A stretch of DNA of 5,126 bases from Spirochaetaceae bacterium. Lineage in GTDB: Bacteria > Spirochaetota > Spirochaetia > Treponematales > Breznakiellaceae. A model generated the notes under the pieces. It was not told the origin of the DNA, did no database searches, and saw only the letters and a program-made list of their open reading frames with translations. Of this stretch, positions 4,477 to 5,126 are shown piece after piece; position 1 is the first letter of the stretch, and each line of letters begins with the position of its first letter. Made by a program: the position numbers and the translations under genes. The stretch lies in NCBI GenBank assembly GCA_031290205.1, contig JAITNZ010000141.1, positions 1-5,126 of the forward strand, written 5' to 3'.

Positions 4477-4936
4477 GAAGATGAAGATGAAACGCCGTTT
4501 TCTTACCAAAGGCAAGGCTGCAAGCGTCTGTGGCGCTGTGATGGCGCTACTTATTCTGCTTTTGGCGGGATGCGGCAAACCGGTGCTGAATGACGGAGTC
4601 TACTCAGGACGGAGCGAGGCGGATGATACCGGCGCATACGGGGAAGTTCAGCTTACCATTGCGGAGGGGAACATCGCGGACTGCCGCTTCGTTACCTGGC
4701 AGAAGGACGGGACGATAAAGGGCGCGGACTACGGCAAGGTGAACGGCGAGATTTCCAATCAGGCGTATTATGACAAGGCGCAGCTTGCGGTTCGCGCAAT
4801 GGATGTCTACGCGCAACAGTACGTTGCTACCCAGAAACTGGAAGCCGTTGACGCGATAAGCGGGGCAACCAATTCGCATAACCAGTTTCGGGAAGCGGTG
4901 GCGGACGCCTTGGAGCAGGCTGCGGAATCGCGGTGA
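4469..4936 (+). CDS. FMN-binding-domain lipoprotein
   Basis: A 155-residue exported lipoprotein. A basic N-terminus (MNRKMKMKRRF) and hydrophobic stretch (about 17-33) end in the lipobox LLAGC, with C35 as the lipidated cysteine. The mature part matches the FMN-binding domain: DGVYSGRSEADD (42-53), YGEVQLTI (57-64), DGTIKGADYGKVNGEISN (80-97), YYDKAQLAVRAM and VDAISGATNS (127-136). T134 of SGAT is the residue that the flavin transferase ApbE links covalently to FMN in this family, so the protein is probably a membrane-anchored extracytoplasmic electron carrier. It follows the ATPase and may supply electrons for metal reduction or another redox step tied to the transporter (inference). ATG 4469 lies 8 bases after AGGAG (4456-4460). 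ATGs at 4463, 4481 and 4487 are in frame, as is a TTG at 4433. Confidence 0.9.
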   Translation: MNRKMKMKRRFLTKGKAASVCGAVMALLILLLAGCGKPVLNDGVYSGRSEADDTGAYGEVQLTIAEGNIADCRFVTWQKDGTIKGADYGKVNGEISNQAYYDKAQLAVRAMDVYAQQYVATQKLEAVDAISGATNSHNQFREAVADALEQAAESR

Positions 4937-4959
4937 GGGTAGGCGCTTCGTAGCGGACG

Positions 4960-4985
4960 CGGGAAAAGCATTCTTGCATGTCCCG
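4960..4985. other. weak interrupted hairpin downstream of the lipoprotein gene
   Basis: CGGGA (4960-4964) pairs with TCCCG (4981-4985), and GCA (4968-4970) pairs with TGC (4975-4977) inside it, with a 3-by-3 internal loop. No T run follows on either strand, so a factor-independent terminator is not well supported. Apart from this structure and the reverse-strand frame at 5028-5126, the 190 bases after the lipoprotein gene hold nothing I recognise. Confidence 0.25.
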
Positions 4986-5027
4986 ACAAGATGGTAATAG
5001 TCAAGTCCCCTAAAATCCCAGCAAATA

Positions 5028-5126
5028 TTATGACAACGAAGGCTCATTGATGGAAAATGCTTTAAGAATTGCTTTTTGTTGGGCAGTAAGGGGGAAGAGG
5101 ATTTGTTTACCCGCAATGGTTTGCAG
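5028..5126 (-). CDS. partial: possible transposase C-terminus
   Basis: Read on the minus strand, the end of the window gives a frame that enters from outside and ends at TAA (5028-5030) after 32 residues. These include TIAGKQILFPLTAQQKAILKA followed by FSINEPSLS. The pattern LT-x-x-Q-K-x-I-L-x-A-(F/L) near the C-terminus is one I associate with IS4/IS1634-like DDE transposases, but the fragment is too short to assign a family. The opposite strand has an open frame from ATG 5050 (MENALRIAFCW...), which looks less protein-like and lacks a Shine-Dalgarno. If the reading is right, an insertion sequence begins just past the lipoprotein gene, pointing toward it. Confidence 0.4.
   Translation of the reverse strand: MQTIAGKQILFPLTAQQKAILKAFSINEPSLS

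Noticed and set aside
4941..4963. Second copy of the left palindromic element near the lipoprotein end
   Set aside because: Only CGTAGCGG and scattered G/C positions are shared with 91-104; too short to call a repeat.
1..5126. CRISPR array, tRNA or rRNA genes
   Set aside because: No regularly spaced repeats of CRISPR size and no cloverleaf or rRNA-like stretches were seen on either strand.

Overview
The window is a bacterial operon-like stretch, moderately GC-rich by eye. All seven-to-eight convincing genes lie on the + strand. Its outer genes form an ABC transport / extracytoplasmic flavin cassette: a MacB/FtsX-type permease (366-1496), a LolD/MacB-type ATPase (3682-4359) and an FMN-binding lipoprotein (4469-4936). 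Similar permease-ATPase sets sit beside FTR1/P19-type iron uptake genes in Campylobacter, and FMN-binding lipoproteins sit beside transporters in many anaerobes. An anaerobic Firmicute, perhaps a Negativicute, is a reasonable but weakly supported guess at the organism; the lipobox and clear Shine-Dalgarno sites fit this, but nothing here fixes the taxonomy.

Left end (1-365): no complete gene. It holds a strongly structured non-coding element (about 57-295) with long imperfect terminal inverted repeats, nested hairpins and short direct repeats, resembling a MITE. It is followed by four 9-bp tandem units and then either a promoter with an operator-like dyad or the 3' remnant of an upstream gene that ends ATGA-overlapped with the permease.

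Centre (1505-3637): six small genes lie between the permease and its presumed ATPase. They are a PIN-domain (VapC-like) toxin and an overlapping small partner protein; a stand-alone TfoX C-terminal-domain protein; an MNT nucleotidyltransferase and an overlapping HEPN protein; and a stand-alone TfoX N-terminal-domain protein. The PIN pair resembles the flanks in base composition, whereas the TfoX/MNT/HEPN block is clearly more AT-rich. This suggests one or two acquisitions inserted into the transporter operon. The two TfoX halves are in reverse order and bracket the MNT-HEPN pair.

Right part (3638-5126): the ATPase and the lipoprotein leader are each preceded by a copy of an approximately 60-bp imperfect direct repeat that carries the ribosome-binding site, and a small hairpin precedes each copy. 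A 16-codon upstream ORF overlaps the lipoprotein start. After the lipoprotein comes a 190-base stretch with a weak hairpin. On the minus strand it also carries what looks like the last 32 residues of a transposase, so the cassette is flanked by mobile-element-like sequence on both sides.
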